NCBI GenBank assembly: GCA_016867715.1
Contig: VGIW01000023.1
Location: 1 to 40,134 of the forward strand
Source of the DNA: Candidatus Eisenbacteria bacterium
GTDB taxonomy: Bacteria; Orphanbacterota; Orphanbacteria; Orphanbacterales; Orphanbacteraceae
Length of the DNA stretch: 40,134 nucleotides
Reading direction: 5' to 3'
The first letter of the stretch is position 1; each line of letters starts with the position of its first letter. This document shows positions 33,698 through 40,134 of this stretch, piece by piece. The notes under the pieces were generated by a model. That model had not been told where the DNA came from and did not search any database. It saw only the letters and a program-made list of their open reading frames with translations. The position numbers and the translations under genes were made by a program.

Positions 33698-35026
33698 ATG
33701 TTCATGTTCCGGCTCATCGTCTACCTGTACGACCTTCGCCACGAGAAGAAGCCGGCCCCCGCCGCGCAACGGCTCTCGTACTTCTTCCTCCTCCCGAACG
33801 TGTGCTTCCCGCTCTTTCCGGTGGTGGACTACAAGACGTTCGTCGGAACCTACTATGACCAGGACGAGCACCGGATCTATCAGAGGGGAGCGCAGTGGAT
33901 GTTCCGCGGCCTCACCCATCTCGTTCTCTATCGACTGATCTACTACTACGTCACGCTCCCGCCGAACGAGATCGTGAACATCGGCAGCCTCGGGCGGTTT
34001 CTCGTCTCGAACTACCTCTTGTATCTCCGGATCTCGGGCCAGTTTCACATAATCGTCGGGATGCTCTGCCTTTTCGGTTTCGACCTCCCGCGTACGAACA
34101 ACCGGTATCTCCTCGCGTCGAGCTTCAGCGACTACTGGCGGCGGATCAACATCTACTGGAAAGACTTCATGGTCAAAGTTTTCTACTTCCCCGCCTACTT
34201 TCGCCTGCGCGGGCTTGCTCCGACGCCAAGACTTCTCCTCGCGACCGCCTACGTGTTCCTCGCCACCTGGCTTCTTCATTCGTACCAGTGGTTCTGGATC
34301 CGCGGGTCGTTCCCGGTGGCCGGCCCGGACATCGTGTTCTGGGGGGCTCTCGGCGTTCTCGTGGCCGCGAACTCGCTCCGAGAGATGAAAGGAGGCCGCG
34401 GCTCATTGGCGGGGGATCGCGCGTGTTCGATGCGCGAGGCGTTCTTCCTCGCGCTCCGCGTTCTCGGGATGTTCGTCGCGGTGTGCGTTCTCTGGTCGCT
34501 CTGGACGAGCAGGACTCTCTCCGATTGGATCTCCCTCTGGACGCTCCCGGAGGAAGGCCTGTGGGAGGAGACAGGAACCGCGCTCGGCCTTCTCGCGCTT
34601 CTCCTCGCCGCGGGCACGTTGGCGCGCTACGCGGTCGGCCGCGGATGGCGTCTCGGCATCTCCGGCGATTCGCTCTCGTTCGCGAGGTCCGCGGGCGTCA
34701 CGACGGCCGCTCTCGTGCTCATCCTCGTCGTGGGGCATCGATCGATCTACTCGCATTTCGGCGCGACAGCCGCCGACGCCATCTATCCCCTCCGCAAACC
34801 TCGTCTTTCGCGCGGGGACGTCGCTCTTCTCCAGAGAGGCTACTACGAGAACCTGCTCGGGGCGGATCGGGTGAGCTCCCAGCTTTGGGAGGTCTATATG
34901 AAGGAGCCGGCGGATTGGCAGGGGGGACCCGGAGGTGATGTATATCGAGCGGGGCGACTTCCTCGGCCGCGAGCTGAAGCCCCTCGCGGAGTTCACGGCG
35001 AAGCGATTTCCCGTGCGTATCAATAG
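33698..35026 (+). CDS. MBOAT-family membrane O-acyltransferase core
   Basis: Multi-pass membrane acyltransferase, same fold as DltB and AlgI, which move acyl groups from a cytoplasmic donor to an extracytoplasmic acceptor. Family marks: SFSDYWRRINIYWKDFMVKV and the catalytic histidine in TWLLHSYQWFWIRG. Hydrophobic segments run to about residue 355. The final 35 residues (GGPGGDVYRAG and on) look like out-of-frame translation: removing one G from the G6 run at 34921-34926 gives ADWQGDPEVMYIERGDF, which flows straight into the SGNH frame. The intact protein was probably MBOAT-SGNH in one chain beginning at 33305. It heads a cluster with carrier protein, adenylation and dehydrogenase genes. Confidence 0.85.
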   Translation: MFMFRLIVYLYDLRHEKKPAPAAQRLSYFFLLPNVCFPLFPVVDYKTFVGTYYDQDEHRIYQRGAQWMFRGLTHLVLYRLIYYYVTLPPNEIVNIGSLGRFLVSNYLLYLRISGQFHIIVGMLCLFGFDLPRTNNRYLLASSFSDYWRRINIYWKDFMVKVFYFPAYFRLRGLAPTPRLLLATAYVFLATWLLHSYQWFWIRGSFPVAGPDIVFWGALGVLVAANSLREMKGGRGSLAGDRACSMREAFFLALRVLGMFVAVCVLWSLWTSRTLSDWISLWTLPEEGLWEETGTALGLLALLLAAGTLARYAVGRGWRLGISGDSLSFARSAGVTTAALVLILVVGHRSIYSHFGATAADAIYPLRKPRLSRGDVALLQRGYYENLLGADRVSSQLWEVYMKEPADWQGGPGGDVYRAGRLPRPRAEAPRGVHGEAISRAYQ

Positions 35027-35819
35027 TTTAGGCATGAGGGACAAGGAGTACGCTGCGGAGAAGCCCGCGGAAACGGTTCGCTTGGCAATTCTCGGCACGT
35101 CGTATGTCGTAGGGCTCGGCGTCCCGGTCGACGGGACGTTCGAGGCTCTCGCCGAAGAGCGGATGAACCGGGAGAAGACGCCCGAGACGGGCGTTCGGTA
35201 CGAAATCCTCAACATGGGTGTGGGAGGGTATCGCATGGTTCATCGCCTCCAGGCGATGGAGGAGAAGGCATTCCGCCTCGATCCGGACGCGATCCTCTTC
35301 ACCGTGCACGAGACCGACCCGGCGAACCTCAGGGATCTCTCGGACGCAGCCCGGAAGAAGGTCACGATCCACTATCCTGATTTGGCCGAGATGGTCCGAC
35401 AAGCGGGTGTGGACGAAAGCACGCCGGAAGCGGTGGCCGAACGGCGCTTGAAGCCGATCGGTTACGAGATTACCTCTTGGACGTACCGCGAGGTCGTGCG
35501 GAAGTGCCGGGGGCGCGGAATCGCGCCGTTCTGGCTCTTTCTTCCGACGACCGAGGAGCATTTCCCGGCGGACGTCTATCGGAAGCTCCGCGGTTTCGCG
35601 GAGGAAGCCGGCTTCGAGATCCTGGATCTCGCCGGGGTGTACGAAGGCCGCGACGTACGCTCGCTTCGTCTCGGGGACTGGGATCATCACCTGAACGCCG
35701 AAGGCCACCGACTCGTCGCCGACCGGCTGTACGAGGCGCTCGTCGAGAACGGGACCGTGTTCGCCGGAGGCGGAGCGACGAGCGGCGCATTGCCGGGGGC
35801 GCGAGAACCTGAGGAGTAG
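34935..35819 (+). CDS. SGNH-hydrolase-like domain, C-terminal part of MBOAT protein
   Basis: A 294-residue reading. The SGNH nucleophile is Ser56 in AILGTSYVVGLGV. NMGVGGYRM is block III-like and the catalytic Asp/His pair is D250/H252 in DWDHHLNAEGH. These resemble AlgJ/AlgX-type acetyltransferase or esterase domains that work with MBOAT proteins outside the membrane. The nominal GTG start overlaps the MBOAT frame by 92 bases, and in-frame sequence continues upstream of it as GDPEV after a one-base correction. So this is probably the C-terminal domain of the same protein, separated by a G-run slip. GGAGG lies at 34931-34935, so independent translation from the ATG at 34938 cannot be excluded. 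Confidence 0.8.
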   Translation: MMYIERGDFLGRELKPLAEFTAKRFPVRINSLGMRDKEYAAEKPAETVRLAILGTSYVVGLGVPVDGTFEALAEERMNREKTPETGVRYEILNMGVGGYRMVHRLQAMEEKAFRLDPDAILFTVHETDPANLRDLSDAARKKVTIHYPDLAEMVRQAGVDESTPEAVAERRLKPIGYEITSWTYREVVRKCRGRGIAPFWLFLPTTEEHFPADVYRKLRGFAEEAGFEILDLAGVYEGRDVRSLRLGDWDHHLNAEGHRLVADRLYEALVENGTVFAGGGATSGALPGAREPEE

Positions 35820-35837
35820 AACGGAGGATCATCGATC

Positions 35838-36089
35838 GTGGATGAAGGGATCAAGCGAACCATCAAAGAGTACATTCTCAAGGAATTTCTCCCCGGGGAG
35901 AGGCCGGACGCGCTCGGCGATTCGACGCCACTCGTGTCGGGCGGGATCCTCGACTCGATCGCCACGCTGAAGCTCGTGGCGTTCCTGGAAGAGCGGTACG
36001 AGATCCGGCTCGAGGCGCACGAGGCGAGCGCGGAGAACCTGAACACGATCGAGGAGATCGCACGGCGCGTGCAGTCGAAGAAGGGATAA
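35838..36089 (+). CDS. acyl/peptidyl carrier protein
   Basis: An 83-residue phosphopantetheine carrier. The attachment serine is Ser40 in VSGGILDSIATLKLV; the GG.LDS form is typical of stand-alone carriers working with adenylation enzymes (DltC-, PltL- and CloN5-like). GTG start with GGAGG at 35823-35827. It lies 18 bases after the SGNH frame and six before the adenylation gene. In the proposed pathway it holds prolyl and then pyrrolyl thioesters, and presents the acyl group to the MBOAT. Confidence 0.9.
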   Translation: MDEGIKRTIKEYILKEFLPGERPDALGDSTPLVSGGILDSIATLKLVAFLEERYEIRLEAHEASAENLNTIEEIARRVQSKKG

Positions 36090-36094
36090 GAAGA

Positions 36095-37669
36095 ATGGCG
36101 GCAGGCGGGATCTTGCACGCGTATCTCGAGGAGGCGGCGAGGCGTTTCTCGGATCGGCGCGCGGTGGAAGAGACGGACGGACGCTCCCATTCTTATGGAG
36201 AGCTCGCGGCCCTTTCCGATCGGGTGCGCGACCGTCTGGTCCGCTGGGGAGTCCGTAAGGGGGACCGCGTCGGCTTCTACACGCACAAGTCGATCGACGC
36301 GGTCGCGATGCTCAACGGGATTCTGAAAGCGGGGGCGGCGTACGTGCCGGTCGATCCCAGCGCGCCCGCTTCGAGGAACGCGTTCGTCCTCGCCGACTGC
36401 GCGGTTCGGGTCGCCGCGGTCGAAGAGATCTTTGCGGAGAGCTTCCGCGCGGAGACGGCGAAGATCGGGAAGACCGTCCCCCGTCTTCTCCTTCTCGGGC
36501 GCGTGGGGGGCGGGGAGGCTCTCCGCGAGGCGCTCGATCGCGAGGATCGGACCGACCCCGCGCCCCGGGCCGAGACGGTTCGTCCGGATCCCGAGGACCT
36601 CGCCTACATCCTCTACACATCCGGCTCGACCGGCAAGCCGAAGGGGGTCGCGCTCTCCCACCGGCACGCGGCGAGCTTCGTGGATTGGTGCTCCGAGACC
36701 TTCGAGCCTCGCGAAACCGACCGCTTCTCATCTCATGCGCCGTTTCATTTCGATCTCTCGATTCACGACATCCATGTCTCCTTGAAGCACGGGGCGGCCC
36801 TCGTCCTCTTCGGCGAGGCGGTCGGGAAGGATCCCGGGAGCCTCGCTTCCCTGATCGCCGAGAAGAGGATCTCGATCTGGTACTCGACGCCGTCGATCCT
36901 CACGCTTCTCGTCCAGTACTGCGGCCTCGAGAAGCTCGAGGTTCCGGCCCTTCGCTTGGTTCTCTTCGCCGGCGAAGTTTTTCCCATCAAGCATCTTCGG
37001 ACGATCAAGACGCTCTGGCCCCGCCCGTGCTACGCGAACCTTTACGGGCCGACGGAAACGAACGTGTGTACCTGGTACGAGATCCCGCGCGAGATACCCG
37101 CCGATCGAACCGAGCCCTATCCGATCGGGAAAGCCTGTTCGCACTGCCGGACGAAGGTGGTGGATCCCGATGGGAAGGACGTGCCGCCGGGGAACGAAGG
37201 GGAGCTCGTCGTGGCGGGTCCGGCTGTCCTCAGCGAGTACTGGAACCTCCCGGAGCAGACCTCCCGCGCCTTCCTTGTCGATGGCTCGGGGGAGCGCTGG
37301 TACAAGACCGGCGATCTCGTGATCGAGGAGGCGAACGGAGATTACGCCTTCCTCGGGCGGCGCGATCGGATGGTCAAGCGGCGCGACTACCGGGTCGAGC
37401 TCGGCGAGATCGAGGCGGGGCTCTACAAGCATCCGGCGATCGAGGAAGCGGCCGCGATCGGAGCGGAGGACGAGGAGTCCGGCGTGCGGATTCTCGTCTT
37501 CCTGAAGTGCGCGGGAAGCGAGCGGCCCTCGATCGTCGAGCTCAAACGCTTCAGCGCCGAGAACCTCCCCCGCTACATGATCCCGGACGAATTCCGCTTC
37601 GTCGACGTGATCCCCAAGACATCGACCGACAAGATCGACTATCAAAGACTGAAGGAGATGAAGGCATGA
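36095..37669 (+). CDS. stand-alone amino acid adenylation enzyme, predicted L-prolyl-AMP ligase
   Basis: A 524-residue ANL enzyme that activates an acid with ATP and loads the carrier. Core motifs: YILYTSGSTGKPKGVALSH (171-189), NLYGPTETNVC (315-325), YKTGDL, the hinge around GRRDRMVKRRDYRVELGEIE, and catalytic Lys513 in PKTSTDKIDY. Aligning to GrsA pocket positions 235-331 gives D220, L221, H224, Y263, L290, A292, L316, V324 and C325, plus the lysine: D-L-H-Y-L-A-L-V-C-K. From memory the proline ligases of the pyrrole pathway (PltF, CloN4) have D-L-L-Y-L-A-L-V-C-K, so only one position differs. Asp220 indicates an alpha-amino acid substrate. The ATG overlaps nothing and follows AAGAAG only, a weak site; coupling to the carrier gene is likely. 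The stop overlaps the dehydrogenase ATG. Confidence 0.88.
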   Translation: MAAGGILHAYLEEAARRFSDRRAVEETDGRSHSYGELAALSDRVRDRLVRWGVRKGDRVGFYTHKSIDAVAMLNGILKAGAAYVPVDPSAPASRNAFVLADCAVRVAAVEEIFAESFRAETAKIGKTVPRLLLLGRVGGGEALREALDREDRTDPAPRAETVRPDPEDLAYILYTSGSTGKPKGVALSHRHAASFVDWCSETFEPRETDRFSSHAPFHFDLSIHDIHVSLKHGAALVLFGEAVGKDPGSLASLIAEKRISIWYSTPSILTLLVQYCGLEKLEVPALRLVLFAGEVFPIKHLRTIKTLWPRPCYANLYGPTETNVCTWYEIPREIPADRTEPYPIGKACSHCRTKVVDPDGKDVPPGNEGELVVAGPAVLSEYWNLPEQTSRAFLVDGSGERWYKTGDLVIEEANGDYAFLGRRDRMVKRRDYRVELGEIEAGLYKHPAIEEAAAIGAEDEESGVRILVFLKCAGSERPSIVELKRFSAENLPRYMIPDEFRFVDVIPKTSTDKIDYQRLKEMKA

Positions 37670-38814
37670 ACTTCTCCTTGACGGAGGAGCAGAAGACGCT
37701 CCGCGAGAGCATCGTCCGCTTCGCCCGCAACGAGCTGAACGAGGATGTCGTCGAGCGGGACAGAACCCAGACCTTCCGGCGCGATCTCTGGACGAAGTGC
37801 GGGGAGATGGGGATTCTCGGGCTCCCGATTCCGGAGGAGTACGGGGGGAGCGGGCTCGACCCGTTCTCGACGGCGATCGCGCTCGAAGCTCTCGGATACG
37901 GATGCGGCGACGCGGGCCTCGTCTTCTCGATCTCCGCGCATCTTCTTCCGTGCGTCGTGCCGATCGGGATGTTCGGGGCGGAAGAGCAGAAACGGCGCCT
38001 TCTCCCCGATCTCTGCGGGGGGAAGAGGATCGCCGCGAACGCGATGACCGGGCCGGGCACCGGCTCGGACGCGTTCGGAATGAAGAAGCGCGCCGTGCGG
38101 GATGGAAAGGGCTTTCGTCTCACCGGGACCAAGATGTTCTGTTCGAACGGCCCGATCGCCGATCTCGCGGTCGTCTTCGCCGTGACCGATCCGGAGAAGG
38201 GCTATCACGGCGGGATCACAACCTTTCTCGTCGAGAAGGAGACCGAGGGGTTCCGGGCGAGCCAGAAGTTCGAAAAGATGGGACTCCGCACCTCGCCGAT
38301 CGGCGAGCTCGTCCTCGAGAACGCGTTCGTCTCGGAAGATGCGGTTCTGGGCGGCGTCGGCGGCGGGGCGGCGGTCTTCGCCCACTCGATGGACTGGGAG
38401 AGAATCCTCCTCTTCGCGACGCATGTCGGGACGATGGAGCGGCTTCTCGAAAAGGCGGTCGAGTACGCGAGGACCCGCACCCAGTTCGGCCAACCGATCG
38501 GGAAGTTTCAGGCGGTCGCGCACAAGATCGCCGACATGAAGGTGCGCCTCGAAGCAGCCCGTCTTCTCGTCTATCGCTCGGCCTGGAAGCTCGGCGAGAA
38601 GAAATCGGTGTCGATGGACGCGTCGATCACGAAGCTCTTCGTCAGCGAATCGCTCCTCGAGACCGCTCTCGACACGGTGCAGGTGTTGGGCGGCTACGGG
38701 TTCATGACCGAGTACGAGGTCGAGCGCGCGCTTCGCGACGCGATCGGGAGCACGATCTACTCCGGCACTTCCGAGATGCAGCGGAACATCATCGCCCGCT
38801 GGCTCGGGCTGTAG
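37666..38814 (+). CDS. acyl-CoA dehydrogenase-family flavoprotein, predicted prolyl-carrier dehydrogenase
   Basis: A 382-residue FAD enzyme of the acyl-CoA dehydrogenase fold. It has the N-terminal helical domain (MNFSLTEEQKTLRESIVRFA), the beta domain (NAMTGPGTGSDAFGM; LTGTKMFCSNGPIADLAVVF) and the C-terminal domain (TRTQFGQPIGKFQAVAHKIA; VLGGYGFMTEYEVERALRDA). The usual medium-chain catalytic Glu position reads IYSGTSEMQ, with Ser in place of Glu. Instead Glu245 in SMDWERILL occupies the isovaleryl-CoA-dehydrogenase site, which also serves PigA/PltE/CloN3-type prolyl-carrier oxidases. With the adenylation enzyme and carrier it should convert prolyl to pyrrole-2-carboxyl thioester. The ATG overlaps the preceding stop (ATGA). 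An ordinary fatty acyl oxidation role is less likely in this context. Confidence 0.88.
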   Translation: MNFSLTEEQKTLRESIVRFARNELNEDVVERDRTQTFRRDLWTKCGEMGILGLPIPEEYGGSGLDPFSTAIALEALGYGCGDAGLVFSISAHLLPCVVPIGMFGAEEQKRRLLPDLCGGKRIAANAMTGPGTGSDAFGMKKRAVRDGKGFRLTGTKMFCSNGPIADLAVVFAVTDPEKGYHGGITTFLVEKETEGFRASQKFEKMGLRTSPIGELVLENAFVSEDAVLGGVGGGAAVFAHSMDWERILLFATHVGTMERLLEKAVEYARTRTQFGQPIGKFQAVAHKIADMKVRLEAARLLVYRSAWKLGEKKSVSMDASITKLFVSESLLETALDTVQVLGGYGFMTEYEVERALRDAIGSTIYSGTSEMQRNIIARWLGL

Positions 38815-38817
38815 TTC

Positions 38818-38838
38818 GGGGGGCACCGGGTCCCCCTT
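38818..38838 (+). terminator. GC hairpin after dehydrogenase gene
   Basis: GGGGG (38819-38823) pairs with CCCCC (38832-38836) directly after the stop at 38814. Only two T follow, so it may slow or end transcription but is not a typical intrinsic terminator. Confidence 0.3.
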
Positions 38839-38970
38839 CGCGCGCGCCGGACACTTTCCCCTTCGGATCCTGCTTTCACGATCGTGCTGGCCATCCGACG
38901 GGACGTGCGGTATGCTCATTCCCCGAGACCGACGGGAGTAGCCGAAGGCCGTGACGGCGCGAGAGGCAGC

Positions 38971-40134
38971 ATGATCGAAGGACTCGAGAAACGCGCGGGA
39001 GAATTCTTCGGCCACCCCAAGGGGCTTTTCGTCCTCTTCTTCTCCGAGCTTTGGGAGCGCTTCAGCTTCTACGGGATGCGCGCGCTCCTCGTCCTCTACA
39101 TGACGAAGGCGCTCCAGTACGCGGACGAGCGGGCCTACGGCATCTACGGCGCGTACGTCGGCTTCGTCTACGCGACCCCCCTCATCGGCGGCATGCTCGC
39201 CGACCGCTTTCTAGGAGCGCGGCGCGCGATCGTCATCGGCGGGATCCTGATGGCGTTCGGCCATTTCTCGATGGCGATCGAGCACCCGGTCTTCTTCTTC
39301 GGCGCGATGGCGCTCATCATCGCGGGGAACGGCTTCTTCAAGCCGAACATCTCGACCCTCGTCGGCTCGCTCTACAAGAGAGGGGACGCGCGCCGCGACG
39401 GCGCCTTCACGATCTTTTATATGGGAATCAATATCGGGGCGGGGCTCGCGCCGCTCCTTTGCGGCTACTTCGGCGAGAGGCTCGGCTGGCACTGGGGCTT
39501 CACGCTCGCCGGAGTCGGGATGCTCGTCGGGCTCTCGGTCTTTCTATGGGGTCAGCATCTGATCGGCGAGTTCGGCCGCCCGCCGCGGCCGGAGGCGCTC
39601 CGCGAGAAGCTCGCCGGAATCCCGAAACCGTTCGTTCTCTACGCCGCGATCCTTCTCTTCGTCCCGTTCGCCGCGTACATGCTGACGAGGCCCGCGTGGG
39701 TGCAGACCGGCGTCTACGCGATCGCCCCGCTCTTCGTCCTCTATGTCGTCTTCGAGGCGCTTCGAAGCAGCCCGGAGGAGAGGGGGAGGCTCTTCGTGAT
39801 CCTCGTCCTCATCCTCTTCTCGATGCTCTTCTGGGCGAGCTTCGAGCAGGCGGGAAGCTCGATGAACATCTTCACCGACCGCCACGTCGATCGGCACGTC
39901 TTCGGATGGGAAGTCCCGACGACCTGGTTCCAGGCGGTGAACCCGGCGTTCATCATTCTGCTCGCGATTCCGTTCAGCACGCTTTGGGTTCGGCTCGGGC
40001 GCGCGGGAAGGAACCCCTCCTCGCCGGTCAAGTTCGGGTTTGGGCTTCTTCAGCTCGCGCTCGGGTTCATCGCGATGGTGGTCGCGGCGAGCCGCGCGAG
40101 CGACAACGGCTCCTCGCATCTCTTCTGGCTCGTG
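38971..40134 (+). CDS. POT-family peptide transporter (3' end beyond window)
   Basis: The first 388 codons of a proton-coupled oligopeptide transporter; the frame is open to the window edge. The classic POT signature is clear: SELWERFSFYGMRALLVLYM in the first helix, with the ExxERF proton-coupling motif, then GGMLADRFLGARRAIVIGG and GFFKPNISTLVGSLY (the FKPN motif). FWASFEQAGSSMNIF corresponds to the later helix EQ.gS motif. Eight to nine membrane segments are in view. It is a closer match to DtpT/PepT than the transporter at 23784. Start at ATG 38971 (GAGAGG at 38961-38966). Upstream, TATGCT at 38911-38916 is a weak -10 candidate. Confidence 0.93.
   Translation, partial: MIEGLEKRAGEFFGHPKGLFVLFFSELWERFSFYGMRALLVLYMTKALQYADERAYGIYGAYVGFVYATPLIGGMLADRFLGARRAIVIGGILMAFGHFSMAIEHPVFFFGAMALIIAGNGFFKPNISTLVGSLYKRGDARRDGAFTIFYMGINIGAGLAPLLCGYFGERLGWHWGFTLAGVGMLVGLSVFLWGQHLIGEFGRPPRPEALREKLAGIPKPFVLYAAILLFVPFAAYMLTRPAWVQTGVYAIAPLFVLYVVFEALRSSPEERGRLFVILVLILFSMLFWASFEQAGSSMNIFTDRHVDRHVFGWEVPTTWFQAVNPAFIILLAIPFSTLWVRLGRAGRNPSSPVKFGFGLLQLALGFIAMVVAASRASDNGSSHLFWLV

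Noticed and set aside
35838-37669. DltC/DltA for D-alanine transfer
   Set aside because: The gene order with MBOAT is Dlt-like, but the pocket residues match proline ligases and an added dehydrogenase is present, which Dlt systems lack.
1-40134. CRISPR arrays, rRNA and tRNA genes
   Set aside because: No regularly spaced repeats, rRNA-like stretches or tRNA cloverleaf sequences were seen on reading the window.

Overview
The window is GC-rich bacterial chromosome from a diderm: it has a TolC-type outer-membrane protein, an HlyD-type lipoprotein, Sec and Tat signal peptides and periplasmic binding proteins. Gene density, ATGA stop/start overlaps and clear Shine-Dalgarno sites indicate ordinary chromosomal organisation. 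No rRNA, tRNA or other reliable taxonomic marker is present. Overall character, including two secreted paralogues that end in the same W-x-x-[IV]-K-x-L-F-R tail, suggests an uncultured FCB-like lineage (Eisenbacteria-like), but that placement is an inference.

Layout. 1-650: no gene, but an unusual density of perfect inverted repeats. 670-2375: an IS1634-type (IS4 superfamily) transposase unit. 2610-4072: two tandem secreted paralogues, then a terminator. 4332-9024: sulfate ABC transporter (CysA fused to tandem UspA domains, Sbp, CysT, CysW), followed by a sensor kinase/response regulator pair (9076-11845). 11882-13987 (minus): KtrA/KtrB potassium uptake. 14300-21333: a TetR regulator with a promoter/operator, then TolC, HlyD, two ABC ATPases and two ABC-2 permeases, resembling the E. 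coli cecR-ybhGFSR locus with YbhF split in two. 21344-23505 (minus): a prolyl oligopeptidase broken by two frameshifts, divergent from a POT peptide transporter (23784-25304). 25315-27143 (minus): a DUF6599/DUF362 pair. 27144-27834: gene-free, ending in a long structured leader. 27835-30238: polyamine operon (SpeD-like decarboxylase, deoxyhypusine synthase-like protein, agmatinase). 30245-33121 (minus): HEAT-repeat protein, beta-carbonic anhydrase, and a diadenylate cyclase fused to a YbbR domain. 33305-38814: the most novel locus. 38971-end: a second POT transporter, cut by the window edge.

The 33305-38814 locus encodes an MBOAT acyltransferase with an SGNH domain, a carrier protein, a stand-alone adenylation enzyme and an acyl-CoA-dehydrogenase-like flavoprotein. 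The adenylation pocket closely matches, from memory, the proline code of the pyrrole-pathway ligases (PltF/CloN4 type), and the dehydrogenase has its Glu at the isovaleryl-CoA-dehydrogenase/PigA-type position. This predicts L-proline -> prolyl-S-carrier -> pyrrole-2-carboxyl-S-carrier, which the MBOAT would export onto a surface acceptor much as DltB does with D-alanine. The MBOAT-SGNH reading frame is interrupted by an in-frame TGA and by a G6-run frameshift. These are either assembly errors or real decay and decide whether the system is intact.
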